Of a DNA stretch of 64,000 nt, positions 45,838 through 58,287 are shown piece by piece. This stretch comes from Strigops habroptila (lineage: Eukaryota; Chordata; Aves; Psittaciformes; Psittacidae), in contig NC_044277.2 in the NCBI RefSeq assembly GCF_004027225.2, positions 99,751,725-99,815,724 on the forward strand. Direction: 5' to 3'. Made by a program: the position numbers and the translations under genes. The notes beneath the pieces were generated by a model. The model saw nothing but the letters and a program-made list of their open reading frames with translations. It did not search any database and was not told the origin of the DNA. Each line of letters starts with the position of its first letter. Position 1 is the first letter of the stretch.

Positions 45838-48440
45838 ATAAGGAGCCAGCATTTGCCTTATTGAGAATGTATTTTGTGTGATACATTTGGGAAGGCAGCT
45901 CTGCCTTCAGCTGTTGTTTGTGGTGTTTGATGAGGGGAGTGCATGACAGGATTCTTCAAATTGGGACGAAATAGCAGGAACCCAAACCTGAGGATGGGAG
46001 GATAATTTAAGCACTGTAGAGAGACCCACAAAGCAAGTGCAGGGAAGCACAGAGTTTCCTGTGAGTACCCTGTGTTTATTTAGGGGGTGCTGTGTCAGGT
46101 TGGATGCCAGCTGAATGTTCAGGCCACTGGTCTCTCAGTCAGACTCTGCCCTGCATAAGGCACGGGGTGCATTCAGGCTGAAGCAGACAATGGGAGCATG
46201 AGTTTCCCGTTGCACTGAACTTTTCTGTTAGGAATAACCATTCTGTGATCTAATATAATTTTGGGTTTTTTTTAAATGAAGAGCATGCTGCTCATACCTC
46301 ATGTAAGATACATACTCAGGCTAAAGCGTTCACTGCAAATTGAGCTTCTTCCTAAACTTGCTGATAGGGTGCGCATTTCTTTCCACCACGCTAATTGCTA
46401 ATTGCGTTCAGGGAGAAGAATACCTTCTCCTTCACGTTTGGAACCTTGATTTTAAGTCCTCCCTGGTGGGAAAGCTCTCCAACATCCTGGTCCTGTGCGC
46501 TGCTTCAGCGCCGGCAGAGGGAGCACAGACAGCGCCAGCTAGCTCCTCTGCCGCCTCTGACCTCGGTCAGCCAGGCTTCCTTCACCTAAGCAACTGTTTG
46601 GAAGAGGAGAGGGGTATTTTACAGAAATACGGCGCACTGGTGCATGCCCTGGGGTGATTATTGTATTGGTGTACTGGTGCGTAGCAGAATAACCTCTTAC
46701 CAGAAGCATGTGCCAGCCAGTTACCAACAACAATTGAGGGATTGGGTTTTTTGGCATCTCCGTCTTTGCTCTGTCATCTTGTAGAAAAATCCTCCAAACT
46801 TTCCTGCAGCCTTTGACAGGGGTTTTCTTGCTCCCTCCAGAGAGCTGGGGAAGAGATAGCCTGTCCCCATCTCAGATCTTTGCTCCTTCCCTCAGCATTA
46901 AGCTGAGGTCCCTGGGGAAAGGGTTAATGCCAGACCTGCTCTCAGCTCAGCCTGGGGTTCCTGAGGGAGGATTTTCACCTGTTCACTTCTCTGGCTGCTT
47001 CACCACTGACTTTGTTCTGAGAGCTCCCTGTACTGCACACCAGTCCCTGCTGCTGTCTCTAGCTGAGTTTTTCTCCATCCACCATCCCCTGTGGGTTTTC
47101 AGAGCAGCCCAGTACCTCAGCATTTCTGTGCTGCATTTTTCTGGCTCCCACTTCTCTTCCGTTTTCACACTTTTCCTTGTTTCTGCAGCCCGCATGTCCC
47201 GCTCTGGTTCCTCACAACCAACCAGCTCCTAACCCTGCCAACCTGCAGTATTATAGGAGCCGTATGTATTTTTGTATTACAACATCTCCATTATGGATGG
47301 CGTGTGTGTGGAAGGGCATGACAAGACAGGTGAGCAGGTGAGATCCCATTGTGACAATAAAAAAACCCCTCTTGTATGCATATTTGTAACAAAAACCATC
47401 CCAAGCACATTCTTCCACTGTTCCACTGTCACGGTGAAGGGAACTTGTCTCTGAAAAATGCTCATATTGGTGAAAACTATGCTTGCTGTAAAATGAATCT
47501 GTGGACTATCTCATTAAAAGTTTATTGTATCAGTAATTTAAGTGTGACTCACCTGAAAGAGACGCTACCTTTTATTTGCCTTGTGTTAAGACACACCGCA
47601 GAACACTTTTTGAGGTTGCTTGCTGATAGGGAACGTGGCTCACGCTGTTCATCACCCCTTTGTCAGGTTGGAGACTGTTAACAAAGTCCTTCTGCTGGAA
47701 AAATAAATGGAAGTGCAGTGCTTTGTGCTTTCTGGATCCTTGGAATATGACAAAGGCAAGACTGTGCTGCTTGCGCTGATGCTGCTTTGCCAGGAGCAGC
47801 TTTTCCTCTGCCACCCATTGTGCAGAGTCTCCTCAGAACAGTTGTATTGTACTGGTATGCGCACAGCCTGAATAAACACAATGTTTATTCTGTTCTGGGA
47901 AGCCCTGAATCTCTTCTGGTGCCTTCTTAACACATTTTTAACACGCGTTTGCCTTCTTAACATATTTAAAAGGTTTTTCTGTTGCTAACAGCTGCAGGTA
48001 ACAGATATGGGGGGTTATTAGGCACAAAATAAGGTGGTACTAAAAGAGGGACTAGATCACTTCAGAGAAAGGATGTTGCAGCAGTCAGAGAGGGCAGCCC
48101 CAGTCTGCATTATCCTTTCATTCTTTAGCCTCCCTCACCAACAGCTCCATCATTAATGGCTTTATCTGGTGAGCTCGGGCTGGAAGGCTGGGCTACAGCT
48201 GTGTAGGTGCAGGGTGGATTTTGCAGGGTTGTCTACCTTGCTGCTGATTCCCAACAGAGCATCTCTCCTTCAGCAAAGGTGGGACTGAGTGAAGCACAGC
48301 AAGGAACTCACTGCCAATCCAGCCAACAAGGCATGGATAACCACCTACCCGCTCATCATGTAAGCTAAAGGGCAGCAATGTCCTCAGCAGCATATTTAAC
48401 ACCCGGTGCTGTAGTAAGGAGGAAACATTGAGAAATAAGC
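45838..48440 (+). other. IBA57 3' flank, possible 3' UTR
   Basis: No conserved coding exon is seen in about 2.6 kb. Part may be a long IBA57 3' UTR, depending on which poly(A) signal is used. An open frame from 46340 resembles a signal peptide but has no ATG at its start. Confidence 0.5.
47871..47876 (+). terminator. IBA57: Candidate poly(A) signal for IBA57
   Basis: AATAAA is followed by a T/GT-containing stretch. Other hexamers downstream of IBA57 are at 45833 (overlapping the stop codon) and 47356. The sequence alone does not decide which is used; this one has the better downstream context. Confidence 0.3.
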
Positions 48441-48561
48441 CAGGTTGGACAGGGCTTGGAGCAACCTGCTCTAGTGGAAGGTGTCCCTGCCCGTGGCAGG
48501 GGGTTGGAACTGGATGATCTTTAAGGTCCCTTCCAACCCGAACCAGACTGTGATTCCATGA
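48441..48561 (+). mobile_element. CR1 LINE, last 120 bases
   Basis: GCCAGGTTGGACAGGGCTTG to GACTGTGATTCCATGAT, inserted just before the CpG island of the unnamed gene. Confidence 0.88.
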
Positions 48562-48662
48562 TAAAACACCACACAGCACCTCCGCCCCCCCGGGAGGGAA
48601 ACGAGACCCTTTTGTGGTACAATTCTGTCAGGTTTTTGTGCTTTCCTCAGCACGGGACGAAC

Positions 48663-48686
48663 ATGGCGGCTGAGGGGGGCTGTCAG
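48663..48686 (+). CDS. Alternative candidate first exon of the unnamed gene
   Basis: ATGGCGGCTGAG... encodes MAAEGGCQ and ends at GTCAG|GTAACC in phase 0, compatible with the exon at 56677. The donor is weaker than the one at 49154. The ATGGCGGC could equally be only a YY1 site in the promoter. Confidence 0.2.
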
Positions 48687-49093
48687 GTAACCTGCTCAGG
48701 TGCCTAAGACTAAATACAGCTGGACAACAGACGCCCCGCTCTTCGAGGGGCAAATCCCTTCCCGATCCCATTTTTCTGGCTCTTCCCTGCGCTACCTCAG
48801 CTCCCCCTCACTCTCCCCTCCATGCCGGCTTCCCCGTCCCGCTCCACAATGGTTCGCACCCTCCCGATGCCCCCTTTTCCCCCGCGCAGTGGTTTCTCCC
48901 ACCGACGGCCATTGACCGAGTGCGCCCTCAACTCTGCTCCGTCCCAGCCGCGCCTTTACGCGCGGGAAGCAGGGGGGGGGGGGGGGGCGCTCGCGCCGTT
49001 CCCGCTCTCGCTCGCGCCGGCGGCCGCTGGGGCGGCTGCAATGGCGGTGGCGGTGCCGGCCCCTCAAGCGGGAGGCGGGAGGGGGAGGATAAG

Positions 49094-49153
49094 ATGGTGG
49101 CGGGTCGTGCGCGGTCTCTGGCCCTTCGGCTTGACGGGCCTTCCCGGGCAGAG
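49094..49153 (+). CDS. Candidate first coding exon of an unrecognised gene
   Basis: An ATG in the CpG island opens 20 codons (MVAGRARSLALRLDG...) and ends at GCAGAG|GTGAGG, a good donor, in phase 0. Joined to the exon at 56677-56808 the frame stays open and continues through the exon at 62275-62441. I do not recognise the product. The ATG at 49041 in another frame would hit a stop soon after the same splice, so 49094 is preferred. Two other candidate first exons (48663-48686 and 52161-52181) end in the same phase. Confidence 0.45.
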
Positions 49154-51666
49154 GTGAGGCGTCAGCGCTGCTGCCCCGCCGCCTGCACGGGTCTGGGGCC
49201 GGGGCCGGGGCCGGGCGTCGGAGCTGAGGAGTGAGCGGTGACGGGAGGTTGTGGGGGGAGGAACCGGCCTCAGTCCCGTGAGGAGGGGCGCCGGAGGTGC
49301 TGCGGGTCTCGGGGGGGGAAACCCCCGTGGCTGCTGGTAGGGCAGGAACGTGCAAATAAAGGACGTGTCTGCGAAAATACAAGTCTGCGTTACAGTTGCT
49401 TGCCGTACGGTGGCACATCCCTGGGCGCTGGGGAGTTAGAGTCGTGAGCGGGGCTAGAACACCAAAAATAACCGAGGTTTGTGCACGGGGAGAGAGCAGA
49501 AAAGAGCCGTAAACAAGTAGTATATACCCTGGAATCCCAATAGGGTGAGGCAGGAGTCCCTTTCAGAGACTGTGGACGGGAATACATTGAAACGTTTGGC
49601 TTCTGGAAAACGGAGGTTTCTTCTTTTTTGCTGCTTTTTTTCCTTCGGATTTTTTTTCCAGATTTCTCTCCCTCCCCCCCCCCCCCCCCCCAGCCCCGAT
49701 ATATTTTTTTCCCTTGGCAGCAGTGCTTGATTTCATTGTTAGAGTTTTTACGTTTCCTGTCATAGTAAAAAACCCCCCAAAGCTGTCCTGGTGTGGGGAA
49801 GGGTCTGAAAGAATGGCTGCTCATACTTAGGTCTAGTGTATAAACAGATGTTCTGCTGTGTTATTAACATCGCTGCCATCTGCTCGTGCAAGTGTGTCAT
49901 TACTCGCATGAATTCACACTGCTGTGGCCAGGTTGCTGCTGGGAGGTTGTGTGTGAGCATCATGTTCACGCTGAATTACTTGAAGTTAGCAAGCTTAAAA
50001 AGCCCTTATAAATATTTGTCAGTTGATATTAATGTTCTCAGTATATGTGTTGCTAAAACCTTTGAAATCTTTAGGGGGTGTCCGGTGGTGCAGCTACTAC
50101 TACTTCCAGCTACTTTATAGGAATATGTTTGGGAGCATAGTTTCTGCTGGATGGTAGCAAAGAGTTACACTGCATTTTGACTTTAAACTTCTCTCAACGT
50201 TTTCCCTGTACAGTGTTTTGCTTTTACATAGATGGTCAGCCCTTTGGAAAAGGTCGTCTTGTTCTTTCTGTAACATGCTGTTCCCTGGTTAGCAGAAATA
50301 ATTCATGCCTAAACTGGTTTTGTGGATTGGTGTCTGGATTTGCTCCCTTTCCCGCTGTCTTGCCCAGGCCAAAGGAGCGTGCAGTTCGCTGTCAGACTTT
50401 ACACTGAGGTGAGGGAAGGAGCTTTGCAGAACGAGGTGATGCTGCCATGAGTTAGTGAAAATGCCTTGGGAACAGAGGAAAGCTTTGCAGAAAGTTGTAG
50501 TTTATTTTTTCTTCCCCTTCCTTGTAGGATCTTTTGCCCATGGTCTGCCTGTCTTAAGTTGTTGAAGAACTTAAGTCCAAAAGGTTTTCTGATTTCCACT
50601 GTAACACTTGTAGCTTTCGCAGGAGTTTTCTCATAGTCTGTGAGGAGGATTTAGGGGTAGTTTTATTGTTCAGGATGAACAACATATTTTTAGGTTTAAC
50701 TCAGGTGACTTAAGTGTTTGTTGAAGGGCAGCTTGAGGGTTTTTTGAAAAATTTATATTACAGCTGTTGTTTTGTGGTGTTACCTCCAAAAGATGAAAAC
50801 TGCTCAGTTAGCATTTTCCAGACAGAATAAACGTGTCTGGCTTTCTTTATTTGCTGAAATTACATTTCTTCATTCTTTTTGTAGCAGTAAAAATATGGTG
50901 AGGTGAGGGAAGGATCAGGGTTCATCATCTGAGTTAAGGCAAAGAAGTATGGGGAAAATAATGACTTTATTAAGGAAAAATAGGTAAAAGGTGATAAAAT
51001 GTAACTGTCAATGAGATATTTGACTGAAAGGGGGGAGGAGGTAAGTCACGTACAGCACTTGGGCATGAAAGACAGCCTTTAACTAAAATAACCTTATTTT
51101 TAGTTCTTGTTACAGGAAGCACAGGGCTTGATTTGCTTGTGCTACAAGTCTTTTGTAGTAACATCGCTGGGGTGAGCCAAGTGATGCCTTTTGGTAGGGA
51201 GACAGGAGCAAGAGTGGCGGGTGCATCATCACCAGTGAGAAAAAACATTCTTATTTTTTATGTGGAGATGCCAAAACCACAAGAGACGTTGAACTTGTCA
51301 TAAGAACTCTTGTACTGTTGAATATGACATCGTTATATGTATATTGTATGCGCATTAGAGCCATTAAAATTTCCTCGCTGGGTCCTCAGGAAGTTGACAA
51401 ATGGTTTTGGAAGCCTGCGATCACCTCAGAGTTATTGCTTAGAAAGGACTTCTTGTGTGGGAAGGAGGAGAAGGTGCATTTCAAAACTTCCCGTGCGCTT
51501 TTCTTCTTTCCTGGAATAGAAACAGAGAGATTTCCCATCTGAGAAGAGTTTCCTGGCTAAATAAAGCAGTAGGGCTGTACTTACCAGCCTCTGCATGAAG
51601 CAGAGAGTTCCCAAAGCTTGTGGTGCAGTCCCGGATCCCCTGCCTTGGCGCTCCTGCAGAGGAAAA

Positions 51667-51680
51667 ACTACAATTCCCAT
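51667..51680 (+). promoter_or_regulatory. ACTACAATTCCCAT motif (ZNF143/THAP11-type)
   Basis: A full match to the ACTACAnnTCCCA promoter word that ZNF143/THAP11 recognise in vertebrates. It lies about 400 bases before the possible alternative exon at 52074-52181, which makes a second promoter of the unnamed gene plausible. Confidence 0.4.
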
Positions 51681-52073
51681 AGTACTTCCACATACTGGTA
51701 CTCCAGTGACATCAGACATTACATGGCTGAGACTGGTTGTAAGGCAGGAAGACCCAAAATGTAAGCTTGGTGTTTCTTTCACTTCTGTGGCAGGGCCTTT
51801 GGCAGTGTAGTCTTTGCTTGCTAGGGGAGGATTTCAGTTGCTGCAGAGGTGTTTGAAAGGGTGTGTATCTGAAGAAAACATGAGGCGACATGTAAGAGCA
51901 AGCAATTTCTGCTGTTTCTCATAGTGTTGCTGCAGCTTGGACACTCCTCTATCTAGGAATAGCCGTGTGGAGTAAGTGCTTATTGCCAGCGCTGCTAGTT
52001 TGTCACGAGGGGCTGTTTCCTTGCCCACAGCCCGAAATCTGCTTGCTGCTTTTCTGCCGTTTTTGTCCTGCAG

Positions 52074-52181
52074 CTTCAAGGGGTGGAGGAGAGACGCTAC
52101 TCACAGCCTGGCAACAGTTTCCGTGTGCGCGTAGTAACTGAGGCGTGTAGCGTGCGTCCCATGGCAGCGATGTTAGGGGAG
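52074..52181 (+). other. Possible alternative 5' exon of the unnamed gene
   Basis: Pyrimidine-rich sequence and CTGCAG precede 52074, and GGGGAG|GTAAGC follows 52181. Within it a CpG-rich stretch holds an ATG at 52161 encoding MAAMLGE in phase 0, which also fits the exon at 56677. It may be an internal untranslated exon or an alternative start. Confidence 0.25.
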
Positions 52182-53203
52182 GTAAGCGAGGTGCGGCCGC
52201 AGCACTGGTTCAGCACAGTGCGGGCTACTTGGGGGGATCCGAGGCAGCTGCTGCTGCTGCAGAGCTCTGGTGTGTACAGCTGTGGTGCTGGAGCGCCTGT
52301 GCTGCCGCTGCTTCCCCAGGGGCCTGCGTTGGTGGGAGGAAGGCGGGCAGGGAACGGCTGGTGATAACGTCTGCGCAGGTTTGTGTCAGTGGAAGTTGGT
52401 TCTCACAACGGGACGAGATTTACGTGGGTTTTGTTCCTCAGGAGGGGTGCCTGGTGCCTGGTGTCCTACTGGTGTTTTAGAAAGCTGGGAAATAATCCAG
52501 CAAAAAGATTTCTGCAGTGTAATATTTGCTTGGGGTGCTGTAGTGCTGTAGTTTAAAGTAAAAGTGTAGTGATTTATTTGCCTGATAGTGGCCAGCCTTT
52601 CCCATGATTGCATATCATGAATGCCTGACAAAAACATAATTTTCCCAACATAAGACTCTCGACCACCAGAGTCCTAACAGGAACAGGGAGGAGAGACTTA
52701 TGGAGTGGATGGGAAACTTGGGAATACTTTCAATTTTTCTGAGAAATGTAATAACATCTCAGGCAGGTAATAGATCCCCTTTGATTTCTCCTAGAAACAG
52801 TTTAGATCTGCAGAATGACGCTGTGATGTGTTTGTTCAAGTCTGCAGGTTTGAAGTTACCTACTAACTACTTGAGTTTCACAAAGTGAGGAGCAAGTCAA
52901 GTGGGAAAAGTAGCTTTATATCTAATCTTGGTAGTCAAATGAAATTAAGATACAAATCTCTATAGAATGATGTACAGTGAGTACAGATCCTTGTGCAGCT
53001 GATTAAAAACCAAAATCTATTTGGCCACATATGCCTGTTTGTAACTTCAGAGAATTTGTTTTTACACATTCAGTAATTGCTGATTTCAGCATTTTTGTTT
53101 GTTTAAAAATATATTTTGGAAGACATTTTGATTTAGTGGAGTTTAAACTGTGCTAGATAGCCTATCTGTCAAAATGAATTTGGAAAAATATTTTGGAACT
53201 TGG

Positions 53204-53339
53204 AAGTGTTCAAGGCCAGGTTGGATGGGGCTTGGAGCAAGCTGGTCTAGTGGAAGGTGTCCCTGCCCGTGGCAGAGGGGTTGGAACTGGATGAGCTTTA
53301 AGGTCTCTTCCAACCCAAACCATTCTGTGATTCTTTGAA
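53204..53339 (+). mobile_element. CR1 LINE, last 135 bases
   Basis: GTGTTCAAGGCCAGGTTGGA to CATTCTGTGATTCTTTGA. Confidence 0.88.
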
Positions 53340-55689
53340 CTTCAGTTGGAATTTTATATTCCTAAACAAAAAAGTTTATGCTGAGAGTATGCTAATACCA
53401 ATAATCCTGTTTTACAGCAACACATTTAGAAAGGACATCATCTACAAATCATGCATTTGAACTGCCTTTGGATAAGTTGACTCTAAAGTGAGCGGAAGTT
53501 CAGTTAAAATCTCTGCACCTGTTTGTTTAATAGTCCCTTGTGTTTTCCTGGGCTACCAGGAGATAATGGGGTGTGACACGTGGTAAGGAAAAGAAGTGAA
53601 GGTGAATGTATAGAGGTCGCTGTCATTAGGATTCCTCATATTTCTGTGGAGCCTGTGGGGCACTTGAATTACGTTATTCAGATACTTAAACGTGTATTTG
53701 CTTACTAGATACTTTAAACGTTGTAGGCTGTTCAGTGGTAAGTGCTTTACAGTAGCTGTCTCTTACCACCTTTGTAAAGTTTTCCTTTAGCAGTCCCAAA
53801 TTTGAACTTTACAGTAAGGACATCTTGCGGCTGAGCTGTGCTCACTGTTTTTAAAGCTTCATGTCAATATTTCATGAAAAGTGGTTTACTGTTTGAATTG
53901 GGGATTAGGGTCTTAAGGCTTTCATAAACAAAAATCAACCTCTGAAGCTCCCAGAGTGAGGGCAGGCAGCTTCAGTCCTTTTTAACTTGGGAATAGTAGG
54001 ACTCCAGTGTTGGAAGTAGTTGTGGCTTCGGACCACAGCAGGAGTACTTGTAGATACGTAAAAATTAACTTTAAAAACAATGTCATTACCCTTTTTTTAA
54101 TAGTTTAAAGGAATTGCAGATCAGGGCTTTGTTTCTAAGCTACTTGCTGGCAAATTATTCCTTATTGATAGAGCAAGAATTGCAGTACGTGGGGAGGTTA
54201 CAAATCTGAATTCCTGAAACTACTGACTTTAGGAGGGCAGAAGTTATGGTAGTTGCACATGTGTTGCCACAGTTCTCAGAGGGTAACTCTGTGTCATGTG
54301 GTTTCCCAAGAGCTTAACGTGCTTAATTTCTTGTCGTTGACATTCTAAGTTTTCATATAAATGTTGCAGAAATGTTCTGTGTGCTTAGCTTGCATTTTTG
54401 TAGTCTCAAGAAGTACCTCAATAAGGTACCAGTAATGCTTTCTGAAGGTTTGAGGAACAATTGAGAATCTCTCCCCCAGCAAATTTACTGCCATACAGCT
54501 TTGTAAAGCAGATAGGTCTAAATATAAAAAACTGTGACAGAAGTTCCAAGCAGTTGTGTGAAAGAGAAGTGTGGGTCTTCAGACTGAACAGCCGTTTTCC
54601 CATCTAACCTGATTGTAGAACCTGCAAACCCTCAGGTAATGCAGGTACATGTTTTTAGGCCTTCCTACAATAGTCAGGTAATGTTTCAAATTGTCTTTTT
54701 TTTTCCCTTTTTGAGGATTAGATGAACCGTAGCACGTGGAATTGCAAAACCTGAAACTTAGATACTCATTCACAATGGCATCAGTGTGTGTACGCATGCA
54801 TGCTGTGTCTCTCTGGAAGTGCAACCTAAATCCACCTAAGTTACTGCTATTTGTATTACTTTGAAAAGCAGGCATTCAGATTAGCAACGTTCCCATTAAC
54901 CACGGAGGAGTAATTCAGAGTCAGGCTTCTGTTTCTGTTTGGCCAGTGGAAGAAGATTGTGGAAAGTGTGTGTGTACACATATGTGTGCGGGGAAAATGT
55001 TATCCCTGTCTTCACCCAGGGACAGGATATGTGGGGGCAGAAGGCAGCAAAATTAGGGTGACTGTAAATGTTTTGAGAAGGATTGCTATTTACAAGGTTC
55101 ATTTAAAGCTTCTAGTGTTAATTTTAAAAAGTGTTGATAGGAAAATGAGTGGACATTTCACTCCTGAGAAAGATTAGGGGGGTTGGTTTTTTTCGGCATA
55201 TTGAATGGTTCTGTTGTTGAGGAATCTGCTGTTCCTCTGGTGAGCTTTGAACCATATATCAAATTCAGCAAAATCAGGGGAGACGTGGGTGGACGTCTCG
55301 GCGATAATGAGTGTCTGCAAACACCGTGAAAGTTATCACCCTCACAGAGGAGAGACCCACGTCAGTGTCCTTGCAGGGAGAAAGGCTTCCGTGTGATTGT
55401 AAGCACTGGTGTGGCCTGCTTACCCAGTCATGTCGCAGTGCGCTCTTCACTGGTTGCCATCAGGATGAGTAGGGAAGGATGGGGGAGACCTGGGGAGACC
55501 GAGAGGATGTTGTAGGGAAAACACTGTTGTTACTATGAGCTTGAGGTAGGGCACAAATTCGTAGGAAGCATTTGGTTTTCTCTTTCGATGAAACAAGTTC
55601 TGGTGGTGTGCTGTGGTGGTTTGTCCTATTGCTTAGATTTCTTTTTGAGCAATGTCAGAACAAAATAAAACTATTTACAAATGTAGGAC

Positions 55690-56482
55690 ATTAAGGCAAA
55701 CCACATGAAGTTCAACAAGGCCAGGTGCAAGGTCTTGCATCTGGGTTGAGGCAGTCCCAAATGCAGATAAAGGCTGCAGAAGACTGGAGAGCAGCCCTGA
55801 GGAGAAGGACTTGGGGATGTTGGGTGACGAGAAGCTCACCGTGACCCAGCAGTGTGCGCCTGCAGCCCAGAAACCAACCGTGTCCTGGGCTGCATCACCA
55901 GCAGCGTGACCAGCAGGTCAAGGGAGGGTATTCTTCCCCTTTTGCTCTGCTCTGGTGAGACCCCCCCCTGCAGTCCTGCATCCAGCTCTGGGGCCTCAAC
56001 ACAAGAAGGATGTAGAGCTGTTGGAGCAAGTCTAGAGGAGGCCACCAAGATGCTCTGAGAGCTGGAGCACCTCTGCTATGGAGACAGGCTGAGAGAGCTG
56101 GGCTTGTTCAGTCTGGAGAAGAGAAAGCTCCAGGGACACCTTAGAGCAGCTTCCAGTGCCTAAAGGTGCCAACAAGAAAGCTGGAGAGGGACTTTTGACA
56201 AGGGCAGGTAGGGACAGGACAAGGGGGAATGGCTTTAAACTGACAGAGGGGAGATTTAGGTGAGATCTGAGGCAGAAGTTCTTCCCTGTGAGGGTGGTGA
56301 GGGCCTGGCACAGGTTGCCCAGAGAAGCTGTGGCTGCCCCATCCCTGGCAGTGTTCAAGGCCAGGTTGGACGGGGCTTGGAGCAACCTGCTCTAGTGGAA
56401 GGTGTCCCTGCCTGTGGCAGGGTGTTGGAACTGGGTGAGCTTTAAGGTCTCTTCCAGCCCAGACCAGTCTGTGATTCTGTGA
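55690..56482 (+). mobile_element. CR1 LINE, about 0.8 kb, upstream of the 56.7-kb exon
   Basis: CACATGAAGTTCAACAAGGC through the ORF2 end to CTGTGATTCTGTGAA. It ends about 200 bases before the exon at 56677. Confidence 0.9.
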
Positions 56483-56676
56483 ACATCAGTGTTCTGCGAA
56501 TGTGTAAGACGTGAGTGGTTCTGGAGGAACTATGGGTGGTGTGACATGGAGAGATGGTAGGAGGAGCAATGAGGGGTAGCTAGAAATGAGTTTCATATGT
56601 AATCAGTACAACTTTGACAGACTTGGTAATTGCTGTCTTTTTTCTTTTTTTCTTCTTTTTAATTGCTTTTAAATAG

Positions 56677-56808
56677 GCTAAGTCTGTCCTTAAGATTATA
56701 AATTTCTGCTTGCACAGCAATGGTGCATACTTCAGAGAAGAGAACTTGTGTACTGGTAACAAAGACATGGTCAAACAAAGTGTCACCCATGCTCATTCCA
56801 AGTCACAG
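56677..56808 (+). CDS. Internal exon of an unrecognised gene
   Basis: The acceptor is a long T/C tract and AAATAG; the donor is CACAG|GTGAGT at 56809. The exon is 132 bases, phase 0 at both ends. It reads AKSVLKIINFCLHSNG and ends THAHSKSQ, 44 codons without a stop. No domain is recognised. The alternative frame from an ATG at 56720 would reach a stop right after splicing to the next exon seen, so it is less likely. An exon of a multiple of three bases could be skipped without frameshift. Confidence 0.55.
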
Positions 56809-58287
56809 GTGAGTCCAAAAAAGTGCATTTGCTCAGGTAAACAGAGATAAGTGCTTGTATGATATGTTGGGTTGTCTAATTAAATCTGTTGAATAACCAC
56901 ACAACAAAAATCCTCTGCACCTGAAGATGATGCTGCATTAGACATGGAGCAGCTTTTACTATTTATGTCAGTGCAGGAGAGTAATCCTCTGTTCATGGAA
57001 GTCAGCAGTTCCCCATTCAGTCTGGCTTTGAGGGCCTCTTGTCAAGGGCATTTGTGAGACTTAACACAGTCTCCCAAAGAATAACTCCTGGAAGTCTCCA
57101 TGCCCAAAAAAAAAAGATAATCTTTGATTATATTAAATGAATGTACTTAGATGCTAGCATTTAAAACAAACAAAAGAAATGGCCTGTTGGCCTATGAGTG
57201 TTCTCAATTGTAATTGGCCTATAAACCCCTTATATTGAATAAGCATCTCATAAATATACTTCTCCCCCCATGGTGAGGTGGTGCTTGCTTATATGATTTT
57301 TGACCCAACTCTCCAAGAGAGGTCTGACAGACTTGATTCCGTTTCCAAAAAAAAAACAAAACCCTGTTTCTTAATACGTTGACTGCTGGAAAGTAACATT
57401 TCCCTTTGCTGCTGCAACAAGCCTTTTCAAAATTGGATTTAGAAGGAAATATCCAGTAATCTGCCATTTTGGGGAGTTAGTCCCTGATATTAAGAGATAT
57501 CTGAATAACTGACCTATTTTCTCCTCTGGTTGTAGTTTTCTACATACTCCTGTCACCTGTTTACTTCTGCTGGTTAGCTTCCCAGGTAACCCAAGGAGGC
57601 AATTTATAGAATTCTGATTTACTTACTCTTACCCACTAGTTTCAGAGAATTAATATCAGCGCATCCTGAATGAGTTAGCCATTTTCAGTGTGCTATCAAT
57701 GAAAATGTCTGTAGGTAAGAGTTACTAGAAGTTTTAAGTCAGAAAGCCAAAAGAGTGCTTTTTCTTATGTTTGCTTTATCATGCCAAGAAAAACAAGAAA
57801 TAAACAGGAAATATTTAACCTGCCAAGAAATCAGAGTTGAATACATTCAGCATAGAAGTAATAATACTGTGCCATGCTGTTATTTACTGTTACGATAGAT
57901 GTTTATGAAAAGTGTTTGTGAGTGATGCTCTGTAGCAGTGAGTTCCTGCAGTTTTATGGTAACTGACTGTAAAAAGGCTTTCTCCTAATGTAGCTCAAAT
58001 AATTTTTAGAAAAACAAGAACTTTGTCAGATATGACTTTATGTCAATAAAAGTATTTCTTCTAATTATAAAATGAAGCAAATATTTAGCTCTGATCACAT
58101 TATTTTTTTTTTAAGCTTGTCCTTTCATAGAATTGTTAATCTGCTGTAAGCCTTCACTGTTCTCACCTCCGAACCATAGTGAAGGCCTGTTGTATTTTTT
58201 TTTTATTTTTGTGACCCTCCTAACATTATGGTTCAGCAACGTACCTCAGGTAGACATAATGTCAGCGCAAACACTTCATACAGTTGG

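Larger units (their letters stand above)
48570..49340 (+). promoter_or_regulatory. CpG island, promoter of an unnamed plus-strand gene
   Basis: GC- and CpG-dense sequence contains YY1-like ATGGCGGC words at about 48660 and 49091 and a run of 16 G (48972-48987). It precedes exons on the plus strand. The nearest upstream gene, IBA57, is also on the plus strand, so there is no evidence for a shared bidirectional promoter with it. Confidence 0.65.
49154..56676 (+). other. Putative intron 1 of the unnamed gene
   Basis: About 7.5 kb. It holds an 18-base C run (49674-49691), the ZNF143-type motif and possible alternative exon near 52 kb, and plus-strand CR1 copies at 53204 and 55690. No other exon was recognised. 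Confidence 0.45.

Noticed and set aside
45833-45838. AATAAA overlapping the IBA57 stop codon as its poly(A) signal
   Set aside because: Cleavage there would leave almost no 3' UTR, and no GT-rich downstream element was noted.
46340-46657. Open frame of 105 codons with a signal-peptide-like start downstream of IBA57
   Set aside because: Its first codon is TTG, not ATG, there is no family resemblance, and it lies in probable IBA57 3' flank.
49041-49157. ATG at 49041 (MAVAVPAP...) as start of the unnamed gene
   Set aside because: In this frame the splice at 49154 leads to a stop within eight codons of the next exon.
56720-56808. Alternative reading of the 56.7-kb exon from its own ATG (MVHTSEKRTC...)
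   Set aside because: Spliced to the next exon seen (62275) it stops immediately, whereas phase 0 stays open across all three exons.
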